Positions 47,111 through 58,594 of a DNA stretch of 64,000 nucleotides are shown here, one piece after another. The stretch comes from Xestospongia muta (Eukaryota > Porifera > Demospongiae > Haplosclerida > Petrosiidae): the NCBI GenBank assembly GCA_963693285.1, contig OY848925.1:1462432-1526431 (forward strand). The letters run 5' to 3'. The position numbers and the translations under genes are program-made. The notes beneath the pieces were generated by a model that made no database searches, had not been told where the DNA came from, and saw only the letters and a list, made by a program, of their open reading frames with translations. Numbering within the stretch: position 1 is the stretch's first letter; each line of letters begins with the position of its first letter.

Positions 47111-49795
47111 TTAATTGTCATCACCATTATGATGACCATTATTCTCAGTATCAGACAAAACAGGAGGAGACAATGTTGCTGGCAACTCATCATCATCTAC
47201 TTCAGTACCTTCTCCCTACACAATACCAAGTGATACCAACTTTAACAAAACAACAAAATGTACTAATTACTAATACTATTAAACACAGTTAGTATAGTAC
47301 TGTCCATATAATAACTTTCTATTTATTCTAGAAAATCATGCTACAAGACTCTTCTTGATAAAATATTTAATTTCTGAAAAAGTATGGTCAGGGACAGTGT
47401 TCAGTGGGCCAAAACATGTTACCATGGACAATTAATATGTAAGATAGAGTACTACTATATGTATCTGGTTCATTCTATCAAGTATTGGTAAGACAGTTAT
47501 TTTAAAAATATTTTAAAACCAACTAAATGTAACTAACCAATAGAATTCTGAAAAAAACTATAATTCTCCTTACAAAGCTTAATAAACCTCTTCAATGAAT
47601 TAATATTACTAATACTACTTTATAGTCAACTAAGTTATCCATAGACTAAAAATATCATAGTACAAATTTTGAAAGGGTTATTAATGCTAAAGATATAGCT
47701 AGGGACAAAGTTGAGTGGGATAAAATCTTATTACAATTAATATCTAAGATAGAAAACAAGAGTACTAATAATTGTACATGTATTAACTAACCAATGGAAC
47801 TCCATAAATCTTCGGCTCTTCATTACAAAGCTTAATGAAACCTCTAAACCAAGATGTCAATAAATTAACATAATCACATTATATATACCTTCTAATAGCT
47901 TCAATAATTCTTTTATCTTTAGACTTACAATACACTCTGTATTCAAATTCTTGAAAAACTTTGGGAAACATATGAGATCTCTGAACAAAGTACAGATACA
48001 TTGAATACCACAGTATATTATAATGATCAGTATGAACCTGTTCTTGAGTAGCTTTAGTAGCTACATTGGGAGACAATTTTCTGTAAAACCATAGATTATC
48101 CAATGGATTTTTTTCTTTACTTCCATAGTTAAATTCAACAACCTATCATTAAAATAAATGTACAAAATTAATATCAGTAATAATATTACTTACATCCACA
48201 TATATTTCTTTTTCCACATCATCTGGATTTAAACCACTCACTTCATTGCATGCTTTCTGAGCAATTACCTTTTCAGTACCAGGCTAAATAGAAATTTTAG
48301 ATAAAAATTCCCGATTACTGCACTTACTAAATTAGGACGTTCTTTCCACAAGACATAATTAATAAGTTTATACAGTTCCCTTTTTTCAACTCGTTCAAGT
48401 AACTCTCTTGACTGTCATTAAATTGGCTAATAAATCTAAATCTCATTAATTAAACACAACACTTACCTCCTTAAGTTCAGGTCGAGTATCCACTTTTATT
48501 AACTGTAGCACACTGTCTGTCAATAATGTGAAGGCAGCCATATCATCAATAGTCTCTGACATCTTCTTAGGAATACTATAGAAACAAGATACAAATACTC
48601 AGTAGAGCCTATTACCAACTTGTTTTCTCCTGGTATTGTAATGAATCCTTTAGCTTTTATCAAGGCATCTCTAATCCTTATTATAAGAAAAATAATTCAT
48701 TTAATAATATACACTGTACTGTGACATACATGAATTCCACAGCATTTTTTGTCTTGTGTTGATAAGCTTGTCTGAACAAATAATCACGTGCCTCAAACAA
48801 CTGGTATAAGTTTCTGATTTCCTAAATAGAGTTTTAGTGTACTGGTCAATGGTAGCTCATATGACATAGTACCTTCTCTCTAGGACAAATATGATATTTA
48901 CCATCATCACACTTAATAACCCTTGAAAACTGGATGTAACGTCTGTAATGATATATATGTAGCATATTAAAACACAAGTCTTCATTATATAGGTTGGACA
49001 AACCTCCAATCAAAAGCAATCTTAATTCCCAAGCCGATACAATCTCTTGCAATGTAATCCATTTTGTCAACATCAATACTATTAACATGGTTGGCAACAA
49101 TCTAATTATAAAAACATTAGTATACTAGAAAACAATTTTGTATAAACCTCATATAAATATGACTTTTTTGCTGGTCTATCCTTAATGGTTAAAATTAAAT
49201 TGATAATTAATAACTATTAATTATATTATTATACTTGATCATGTTTTCCAGTCATCAGTTCTTTAATAAACACTTTCTTTTCCTCCCAGTCTAATCCATA
49301 CTCTTGAAACTGAGATGAAAGATTATTAACCTCCACAAGATGATCCAAAAGCTTAACTGAAGCGTCTTCATGCTAAATAAAACAATACTTTTCATTCAAA
49401 ACAAGATCATTTTTACCTTCCAACATTTATTTGGAAGTACCTCCGGAATGAAGTGATCCTGAAAGAAATGAGAGAGAGGACCATGTCCTATGTCATGACA
49501 AAGACCAGCAATTTTAACACAAAGTATATCACATTCATCAATACAGAGCTCAGGTTGTCTAGATTGAAGACTTTCTACAAACACACCAGCCAAATAACAT
49601 ACACTATAGGAACAATGTATTATACATAATATCAAGTGTTTTGATATTACCCAATGCTGTGTTCAAAACGATTGTGTGATGCTCCTGGATAAACATAGTA
49701 TACACCACCTATATTGTATTAAAAATATAGGATATTTAAAGTTATATCACTTCATTATTACTAACAAAATTTCAATGGGCAAAACATACATATAT

Positions 49796-50418
49796 CACTG
49801 TAAAAATTAGTGGGTTGATCATTTACCTCACAAAAATAAAGAATGAGATAAGTAAACATGACATGTTGTTATTAATAAAATAATTCTATTGATGACAATG
49901 TGTATGTCGTTAATTTTCAAAACAATTAAGATTCTATGAAATGTCTCTTTCATTAGACAAAAAGAATTCATGGGATGATGCTGAGACTGTGTGTGAGGGC
50001 TATTGCTATGAAATCTGTATGTGTGGTAGCTTTGCTGTGCCATTGTGTGTATCATAAGAGTTGTTACTATGTACATCTGCCCACACTACACACTTTTATT
50101 TTAGAATTAATTTGTTTAAGTAGACAATTGTTCTGTTAATCAAAACAGTGTAAGTTGATTTAACCAACATATGATCATACAGGTTGTAAGTAACACAATT
50201 AGTTGATGCTGTTTTGATTACTAATGTACTTTGGAATTGACTGTTTATAGCATCTTGCTTTCTCTAAGAATATAAATAAATTCAAACATTTGATAAACAG
50301 TCAATTCCATAGGACAATAGTTCATATGTTTCTTTTCAGTTGGCATCTAATAATTTTGCTACATGCACCTCCTGTATAACTATAGATTGGTTACATCAAT
50401 CAAACTGTTTTTACATTA
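49796..50418. mobile_element. Composite insertion related to the CACTG palindromic MITE
   Basis: Starts CACTGTAAAAATTAGTGGGTTGATC and ends …GGTTACATCAATCAAACTGTTTTTACA, which are imperfect inverted ends. A second MITE-like start lies inside (~50144, CAGTGTAAGTTGATTTAACC). An internal inverted repeat (ttggaattgactgtttat / ataaacagtcaattccat) spans ~50230-50310. It is absent from the same intron in the other three SAMHD1 copies. Confidence 0.6.
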
Positions 50419-50427
50419 ATATATATA

Positions 50428-50446
50428 TGTGTGTGTGTGTGTGTAT
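50428..50446. repeat. (TG)n microsatellite
   Basis: Short TG run at the end of the insertion in SAMHD1 copy 2. Confidence 0.8.
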
Positions 50447-51337
50447 TATATGGTGTTACTTGACAGATCTTGCAAAAGATAAATGTATATATAGTTCATG
50501 TATGTGCTACTAGGTTCTGTTGATTACTATTGAAATATTAAAGCTGTTTCTTCCATTAATTATATTATGGTTTAACTATTATTATATGCATCAATTAGCT
50601 AGCAAAATTTTAGTTAGTTACAGTTAGTTTCAGTTAGGTTTGTTCTCTCAGCAGATAATTTGAGTTAGTTATGGTGAATGGTCTTAGTTTTAGTTGTAGT
50701 TAAATTAAACAACATTAATATAATCAAAGTGACTATCAATCAATTAAAACAAACAACCAATCTATTTTAACAGTGACATATAGTAATAAGACATTAAAAC
50801 TCATAACAACATTACTATATCACTACTTACCAAGTTGTTTGATATCTCTTAAACGCTGAAACTGAGGAGTATCAATAATTTTGACAAGTAAAGGATGAAG
50901 TTCAATAGGACCATATAAAGGATCTTGAAAAACCTACACCATTAAAATATGATCACACTATATGTTTAAGGTACTATCATCTGTCTACTTTAGATTTTGT
51001 GGCCACATTATTCTTTCTGAGTTCTTCAATAACTTTTAATACATCATCTCTGTCACCTTCAACACTGATAAATATGAATTGAGTATATTACAACAATACT
51101 CTTACTTTATTTCCATTCTTTGAAGTTTGTCATGGCTCCAACCACACCCTTTAACTATATGTTTGCCATTAATTTTATGAGTTATTGTATAATTGACAAG
51201 AAAGTTAGAACACATAATTGTTTACCTTGAAAAGCCACAGTAATTTCATTGTCCAGTCCTTTACCTTGTAAATATCTTACCACATCATCAGTAGTCCATT
51301 TTACTACTAAATCTTGAGACTGAGTTGGAGAAGCCAT

Positions 51338-51710
51338 TACTCATCTGACATACAAATGAGAATGTGTAGGTACACCTATGAGGAAGGGGGTGGTTATGTT
51401 AACACATAATGAACAAGTGTCATAATATAGTAGTATAATGTATAATATCATGATGATGATGAGTAATTATAGAGGATAGCCCTTGTAATATCAAAGTTAT
51501 TAGTAAGTATCAGGCATCCATAGTCTACATTTCATATCACTTACTACAAGTAGATATACAGCAATACATATAGATAACTTTGTATGGTTTACACTTATGA
51601 CAAATACTTACTGAGATGGTCCACTGTGATGTCATTTCCTAGTTATTTGAAACTAAAGAAAATACAAACATAATAAGAGCTGATAATCACTACTGTGTTA
51701 AATGCAGACA
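51338..51710. other. 5' flank of SAMHD1 copy 2
   Basis: Degenerate promoter (CACATAAT at ~51403 where siblings have CACGTGAT). A block at ~51610-51660 is shared with ~56310-56360 and ~63350-63405 and, on the minus strand, has good splice signals at both ends. Confidence 0.5.
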
Positions 51711-52564
51711 TCATCTGAGAGTACAAAGATTTGATATACATTCAATTACTGTGTATATGATGAGTATATTAGTGTCTCCACCCACCTTGCTCTTTTAAGA
51801 GAAGTGGTCTCAGATGGTGGGAAGATATCGAGAGATATGATGCCATGTTGTAAAGTAAAGAACAGTAACTCTCCTTCATATACTCCTATAATGATAAAAG
51901 AGATAAAGTCATCATATTAAAATGAATATAAATATTAGAAACATTGTCATCAAGTATCAATTGTAACTAATATAACTAAAAATTAACATACTGAAGGTTG
52001 TTTCAAGGAGTGCCTCCAAAAATAAACTCGTTGGCAACTGACAAGCCACGCCCATCCAGATTCATGAATTTTCAATGATGTTCCTATAATATTATGTACA
52101 TGTAATAACAGGTTTATACAATAGTACTGTCTAAATACACATCTAATATTAACCCTTTGTAGACTTAAAACAATTGTTAACACTAAACAATTCATACACA
52201 GTTACCAAATAAATATAAGAGGTAAGGGGTGGAGCTACAATTTAATATGGCTGTCTAGCTACTTTATAAATACCAGAACTGTCATGTCGTAAAACTTCTT
52301 GTACTTGAACTGAAACAGGTGAGTTTTTGGCTTTTATTATATGAGCATCAGTTTCTTCTAATACATCTTCAGCCACCAGTGACCTAATAAATCAATTAGG
52401 TAATAATTAACAGGAACATCCTCACTCTTTTGATATATACTGATATAATTTATTTACTGTCTGAGACTAGAGGGAGTCCTTCCTCGAGGAGAACCGAGGA
52501 GACTAAGTCTTCCTGTCACTTGAGGACTCGACAAACCAAGAGAATGACCGCGTTTTTGAAACAT
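51711..52564 (-). pseudogene. NUP133: Nup133 fragment with ~3.8 kb internal deletion
   Basis: Exons 1-3 (start codon at 52564; ESGWAWLVSCQRVYFWRHSL kept) are followed directly by the exon equivalent to 37.5-37.6 kb (GVYEGELLFFTLQHG). The material equivalent to about 37.68-41.48 kb is missing. The remaining exons stay open but cannot rebuild a propeller. Confidence 0.85.
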
Positions 52565-52752
52565 TACTATACTTCATTCAAATACACGTGTCTTGTTTGG
52601 ACTCCCAGACCGCCCATTGGAATAATTATATAATTTTAATTAATAACAATTAAAATAACTGGTTAATTAGTGGCAACTAGCAACATACATAATAGCAGTC
52701 TAGACTAATATATATTGTACACATTCTACATTGCAGCTCATTGTAAATGTTC

Positions 52753-55700
52753 TTAATTGTCATCACCATTATGATGACCATTATTCTCAGTATCAGACAA
52801 AACAGGAGGAGACGATATTGCTGGCAACTCATCATCATCTACTTCAGTACCTTCTCCCTACATAATACCAAGTGATACCAACTTTAACAAAACAACAAAA
52901 TGTACTAATTACTAATACCACTATTAATGTTACAAGGCTCTGTTTAATAAAATATTTAATTTCTGAAAAAGTATGGTCAGGAACAGTATTCATTGGGGCC
53001 AAAACATGTTACCATGGACAATTAATATGTAAGGTAGAGTACCACTATATGTGCCTGGTTCATTCTATCAAATATTGGTAAGATAGTTATTTAAAATATT
53101 ATTTTATAACCAACTAAATGTAACTAACCAGAGGAACTCCCAAAAACTGTGGCTCTTCCTTACAAAGCTTAATAAAACCTCTAAACCAATGTATCAATGA
53201 ATTAATACAACATTTAATAATATGTACCTTCTAATAGCTTTGATCATTGTTTCATCTTTGTTAGATTTACAATACACTCTGTACTCATACTCTTGAAATA
53301 CCCCAGGAAGCATGTGGGATCTCTGAGAAAAGTACAGGCAAAATAGAACACCACACTATATTAGGAACCTGTTCTTGAGTAGTTTTAGTAGCTCTGTTGG
53401 GAGACAATTTTCTATAAAACCACACTTCATCCAATGGATTATCAGCACTCTTTCCATAGTTAAATTCAACAAGCTATCATTAAAATAAATATACATATAT
53501 ATCTGTTATGATATTACTTACATCCACATATATTTCTTTTTCCACATTGTCTGGACTAAGATCACTCCCTCCATTGCATGCTTTCTTAGCAATTAACTTT
53601 TTAGTACCAGACTAAATAAATATAAACCCTAGATACAAATATCTGATTATAACACTCACAAAAACTAAATGACTCATTTCTTCAGGAAGCTCTTTCCAAA
53701 AAACAGAATTAATATATCTATACAGATCTCTTTTTTCAACTCGTTCAAGTAAATCTCTTGACTATTATGGAGCTGGCTGATCAATCATACTTGTACTGCA
53801 GCATTTACCTCCTTAAGTTCAGGTCGAGTATCCACTTTTATTAACTGTAGCACACTGTCTGTCAATAATGTGAAGGCAGCCATATCATCAATAGTCTCTG
53901 ACATCTTTTTAAGAGTACTATAGAAACAAGATACAAACACTCAGTAGAGACTATTACCAACTTGTTTTCTCCTGGTATTTTAATGAACTCATTAGCTTTT
54001 ATCAAGGCATCTCTAATCCTTATTAAAAGAAAAATAAAGTAAATAATCAACTTTGCAGTGATATATATACATACAAGATATCCACAGCATGTGTTGTCTT
54101 GTGTTTATAAGCATGTCTGAACAAATAATTACGTGTCTCAAACAACTGGTATAAACTACTCATTTCCTAAATTCATAAATAAAGAACTATCATTCAAGTC
54201 ATCAGTAACTTTTATAACATACACTGTAAACATTGATTTGTTGATTTAACTAATATATTGTTATATACAGGTTGCATGTAGCAAACTTAATATGATGTGA
54301 AAGTAAACATAACATTGTTTTTATTACTGACGTACTAATAGCTACATAAACAATAGTACATTAGTAATCAAAACAGTGTTATGTCTATTTTCACATCATA
54401 TTAGTTTACTATCTGTAACCTGTATAACAATACATTGGTTAAATCAACAAATCAATTTTTACAGTGTAGTACCTTCTCTCTAGGACAAATATGATATTTA
54501 CCATCATCACACTTGATAACCCTTGAAAACTGGATGTAACGCCTGTAATGGCACATATGTAGCATATTAAAACACAAGTCTTCATTATATAGGTTTAGAC
54601 AAACCTCCAATCAAAAGCCATTTTAATTCCCAAGCCGATACAATCTCGTGCAATGTAATCCATCTTGTCAACATCAATACCGTTAAGATCATTGGCAACA
54701 ATCTGATTATAGAAATGATTTAACAATATCATTACATAAAAATTGATGTTTTAATGTACAAACCTCATATAAAAATGACTTTTCTGCTGGTCTACCCTTA
54801 ATAGTTAAAAACATTTTTATAATTAATTACTATTAATTATATTATTATACTTGATCATGTTTTCCAGTCATCAGTTCTTCAATAAACAATTTATCTTTCT
54901 CCCAGTCTAATCCATACTTTTGAAACTGAGATGATAGATTATTGACCTTCACAAGATGATCCAAAAGTTTAACTGAAGCGTCTTCATGCTAAATAAAACA
55001 GTAACTTTAATTCAGTAAAAAAGAACATTTTACTTTCCAAGTTATAATTGGAAGTTGATCTGGAACTTGATCTGGTAGTGTTTGTCTTTTAAGTACCTCC
55101 GGAATGAAGAGATCTTGAAACAAATGAGAGAGAGGGCCATGTCCTATGTCATGACAAAGACCAGCAATTTTAACACAAAGTATATCGCGTTCATCAATAC
55201 AGAGCTCAGGTTGTCTAGATTGAAGACTTTCTACAAACACACCAGCCAAATAACATACACTAAAGGAACAATGTATTATATATAATATCAAGTATTTTGA
55301 TATTACCCAATGCTGTGTTCAAAACGATTGTGTGATGCTCCTGGATAAACATAGTATACACCACCTATATTGTATTAAAATACAGGATATTTACAATTAT
55401 ATCACTTTATTACTATTATTATATAACATAACTTGAATTGGGAAAACATATACGCAGTAATAATACATTACAACTCATAACAACATTACTACTATATTAC
55501 TACTTACCAAGCTGTTTGATATCTCTTAAACGCTGGAACTGAGGAGTATCAATAATTTTGACAAGTAAAGGATGAAGTTCAACAGGACCATATAAAGGAT
55601 CTTGAAAAACCTACACCATTGAAATAGGATCACACTATATGTCCAAGGTACTATTGTCTGTCTACTTTAGATTTTGTGGCCACATTATTCTTTTTGAGTT

Positions 55701-56014
55701 CTTCAATAACCTTTAATACATCATCTCTGTCACCTTCAGCACTGATAAATATGAATTGAGTATATTACAACAATACTCTTACTTTATTCCCATTCTTTGA
55801 AGTTTGTCATGGCTCCAATCATACTCATGAATTATATGTTTGCCATCAATCTTATTAGCTACCGTATAATTGATGAAGAAGTTAGCACGAATAATTGCCT
55901 ACCTCGAAAAACCGTAGCAATTTCATTGTCCAGTCCATTATCTTGTAAATACCTTACTACATCATCAGTAGTCCATTTTACCACTAAACCTTGAGGCTGA
56001 GTTGGAAAAGCCAT
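52753..56014 (-). CDS. SAMHD1: SAMHD1-like dNTP triphosphohydrolase, copy 3
   Basis: Same 19-exon plan as copy 1, with every junction I checked conserved, including intron 1 (…GGTAG acceptor). SAM domain, [23 protein letters not shown] and [13 protein letters not shown] are all present. Substitutions are mostly conservative (for example CDI becomes RDI before LCVKIAG). A MITE (54222-54466) sits in intron 10, six bases inside the donor side, leaving GTACTA. The C-terminus reads [13 protein letters not shown]. Expected to be functional; about 600 aa. Confidence 0.87.
54222..54466. mobile_element. Palindromic MITE, 245 bp, with TA target duplication
   Basis: CACTGTAAACATTGATTTG… to …CAAATCAATTTTTACAGTG, same family as 15553-15795. 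Sibling copy 4 has the empty site (aacatagtacc at ~60107); here it reads aacaTA[element]TAgtacc, showing a 2-bp TA duplication. Confidence 0.95.
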
Positions 56015-56814
56015 TACTTATCTGACATAAAATGAAATGATGCGTAAGCAAATTTGTGGGCATATGCTTATCTTATAATACTATTACCACGTGATGGACA
56101 AACATCATTATATAGAGGTGTGATATAAAATTAATATACTGACAAGTAATTATAGAGGAAAACCATTGTTATGACAGTATTATCAGTTATAAGTAAGTAC
56201 CAGGTGTCGTTAGTATTAGTCTATGTTTCATATCAGTTATTACAGGTAGTTAGATTTAAAATAATAACTCAATGTTCATATGGCTTACACAGTGTGTTAT
56301 GGCAAATACTACTGGGATGGTCCACTGTGATGTCATTTCCTAGCCATTTGAAACTACAAAAATACAAACATCATAAGAACATCCATTCATATACTGTATA
56401 TATACAGCAAATACAACCAATTATATTGAGGTAATGATATTAACTGAAAATACTCATGTACAATGGCCACAGTCTTAACTAATCCTGATATCTTAGTAAG
56501 TTGTTACTAAAGCAATTCAAATGATGTAGAGTCATATACGATATATGTGTAGGTAATACAATAATGTATTGCAGTATATCACTAAATAACATGTAAGTTA
56601 AGTAGGGAATATCATAAATGCAGAAAGCCATGTAAATAACTATGTATGACCAGGTTTGAGTGATTTCATGCATTTAGTGATTTTAATGCTATTATAATCT
56701 AAAGTTGCCCACATTGTCGACTGTGTAATTATCTGTAATACACAAATAACATTCCCTGGCCAATTTCAAAACCAGCTGCCTCAAGGAAATAGTAATAGAA
56801 TATTGATATATATG

Positions 56815-56899
<85 letters not shown>

Positions 56900-57045
56900 A
56901 CATAATTGCTTTTGTGCATAATAAACAATGTAAAATCATGTACAAAGTCATGTTGATGATTATGATGTCATTTCAGAGAACTAGTAAACTAATTATTAAC
57001 ACAATTGATTTCAAAATGATAATAATATGATATAACATATTATTT
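56015..57045. other. 5' flank of SAMHD1 copy 3 and start of the second Nup133 fragment's flank
   Basis: E-box CACGTG at 56088-56093 and ATTATATAGA downstream. The shared splice-flanked block is at ~56310-56360. 56690-57045 matches 39660-40020 (Nup133 intron) and includes the long (TA)n. Confidence 0.55.
56805..56896. repeat. (TA)n microsatellite
   Basis: About 90 bp of TA repeats with a few G/C interruptions. The matching place in the parental Nup133 intron (~39765-39790) has only ~12 units. Confidence 0.95.
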
Positions 57046-58445
57046 TATGTACCTGATCTTGTTCTAAGTTGACCGTACTCTCCAACATTGTATATGTGTA
57101 TCAGTTAATACATGTACAATACTAGAAGAGAAAATATACCAATAGATACATTATATGTTAATGTGTATGTGTGAGGTTAGTATAAAACTTACTCACAACA
57201 GTGTTCAATACTGTACCAAGTAACAAGTTGAACTGCTTCCTATTAAATGTAGTAATATAAAATAATTAAATGACAAGGGCAAGCCTTAACATGTTCCACT
57301 ACACTTCCACAATTAAATTAATATAGATTGGAAACATAACTATTAAGAGATAAGCCATTAAGTAAATTATGACAAAAGATGTTAAGATAATTAAACAAAC
57401 ATTAGGAAAATGTAGTTTTATTAAATCAGGTACTGGAATCAAAGGTATACATGAGCACATGTTTAGTTGTGTCTACAGAGAATACATCACTCAGTGGTTA
57501 GCTATGTAGGAAACTTGAAGAAAGCAGAGGAGACAAATTTAAAATAATTAAAAGAGCAGAAAGAAGTGCACAAGGTGTTTAGAGAAATACAAATGTGAAT
57601 AACATCAAAGACTAAGCAAACTAGGTACACAGATTAAGCTAAATTTATTATTACTTTGGCCAGATCAATACCATACTTATCATTATGTCAGTATATTACT
57701 TTGTGAGGCAAACCCTGCATATCTATATATTCCTAGTTAAGTAAAAGATAGAAGAAAAGTGTGGGATATGTACAAGCATGCCTCATGAAGTAAATATCAC
57801 ATTGACACTATTATTATTGAGATAATTCAAGTACATTTAACCTTTTTTGCAACAGTTTGTCCTCCAAATAAAAGACAGGAGACACGTTTACTAATACCAG
57901 ATAATACTCCTTGGTTTGGGACCAATGGTACAACAATGAGAAGGTCCTAAATTAAGACAAACTTGAAAATAGTTACACAATAACTGTGAATATTACATAT
58001 TACTATTAAAATATACACATGTACATTTATAAAGAATGATTTATGTACCTGTGATGAAGGTAACCTCAACAAGAACATATCTCCAGAAGTACTTAATACT
58101 ATATATCCATCAGCTCTCTAGACAGATAAAGATATGAACATAATTTGATGTTCTTAGTCACTGACTTCTAGCTTTGTAAGAGAATGTGCTCGTTCACCAC
58201 TAAGTTCTAGTTTAAGTTCTCTGTAGGGAATATCTTCAGACACACCCCTCCAATAACGAAGGGAACCTTCAGGAGATATTGCAAAAACCCCATCACTAGA
58301 GGAGAGAGAGAGAGAGGAGAGGTAAATGTATCTAAACCTAAACAGACACACTCACATATTGGATGTCTAAGACTAAGCCTTCCTGTCACTTGAGGACTCG
58401 ACAAACCAAGAGAATGTATGACCGCGTTTGAAACATTCCCAGACC
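57046..58445 (-). pseudogene. NUP133: Nup133 fragment, central exons fused to a damaged exon 1
   Basis: Equivalent to 40020-41370 of the parent (exons 4-7 region and beyond, DGVFAISPEGSLRYWRG kept) joined directly to part of exon 1. Exons 2-3 are missing. Exon 1 carries an insertion (agaatgtatgaccgcg) and a lost T run. An exon near 57060 has a 1-base deletion (ctaagttgacc for ctaaagttgacc). Confidence 0.85.
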
Positions 58446-58594
58446 GCTAAATGGCGCTAATTTGAATAATTATATAATTTTAATTAATAACAATTAAAAT
58501 AACTGGTTAATTAATGGCACAATGCAACACATAATAGCAGTCTAGACTAATATATATTGTACACACTCTACATTGCAGCTCATTATAAATGTTC

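Larger units (their letters stand above)
47111..51337 (-). pseudogene. SAMHD1: SAMHD1-like copy 2, degenerating
   Basis: Most of the 19 exons have intact frames, including [20 protein letters not shown], the HE exon and [13 protein letters not shown]. However, the acceptor of intron 1 is lost: the AG seen in the other three copies is AA (plus-strand tt at 51182-51183), so the SAM domain cannot be spliced normally. The HD exon is 18 codons shorter in frame (FIPEVLPNKCWK). Exon 14 lost about 8 codons in frame (ERPNL for [11 protein letters not shown]). A second, degraded copy of exon 18 lies at ~47537-47590, intron 4 carries a ~620-bp insertion, and the upstream E-box is gone. A shortened HD-only protein from an internal start is possible, so calling it a pseudogene is a judgement. 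Confidence 0.6.

Noticed and set aside
56692..57030. Tyr/Ile-repeat ORFs on both strands
   Set aside because: Translation of the (TA)n microsatellite.
58154..58404. Two overlapping minus-strand ORFs taken as new genes
   Set aside because: They are the Nup133 exon encoding DGVFAISPEGSLRYW read with flanking intron and a second frame.
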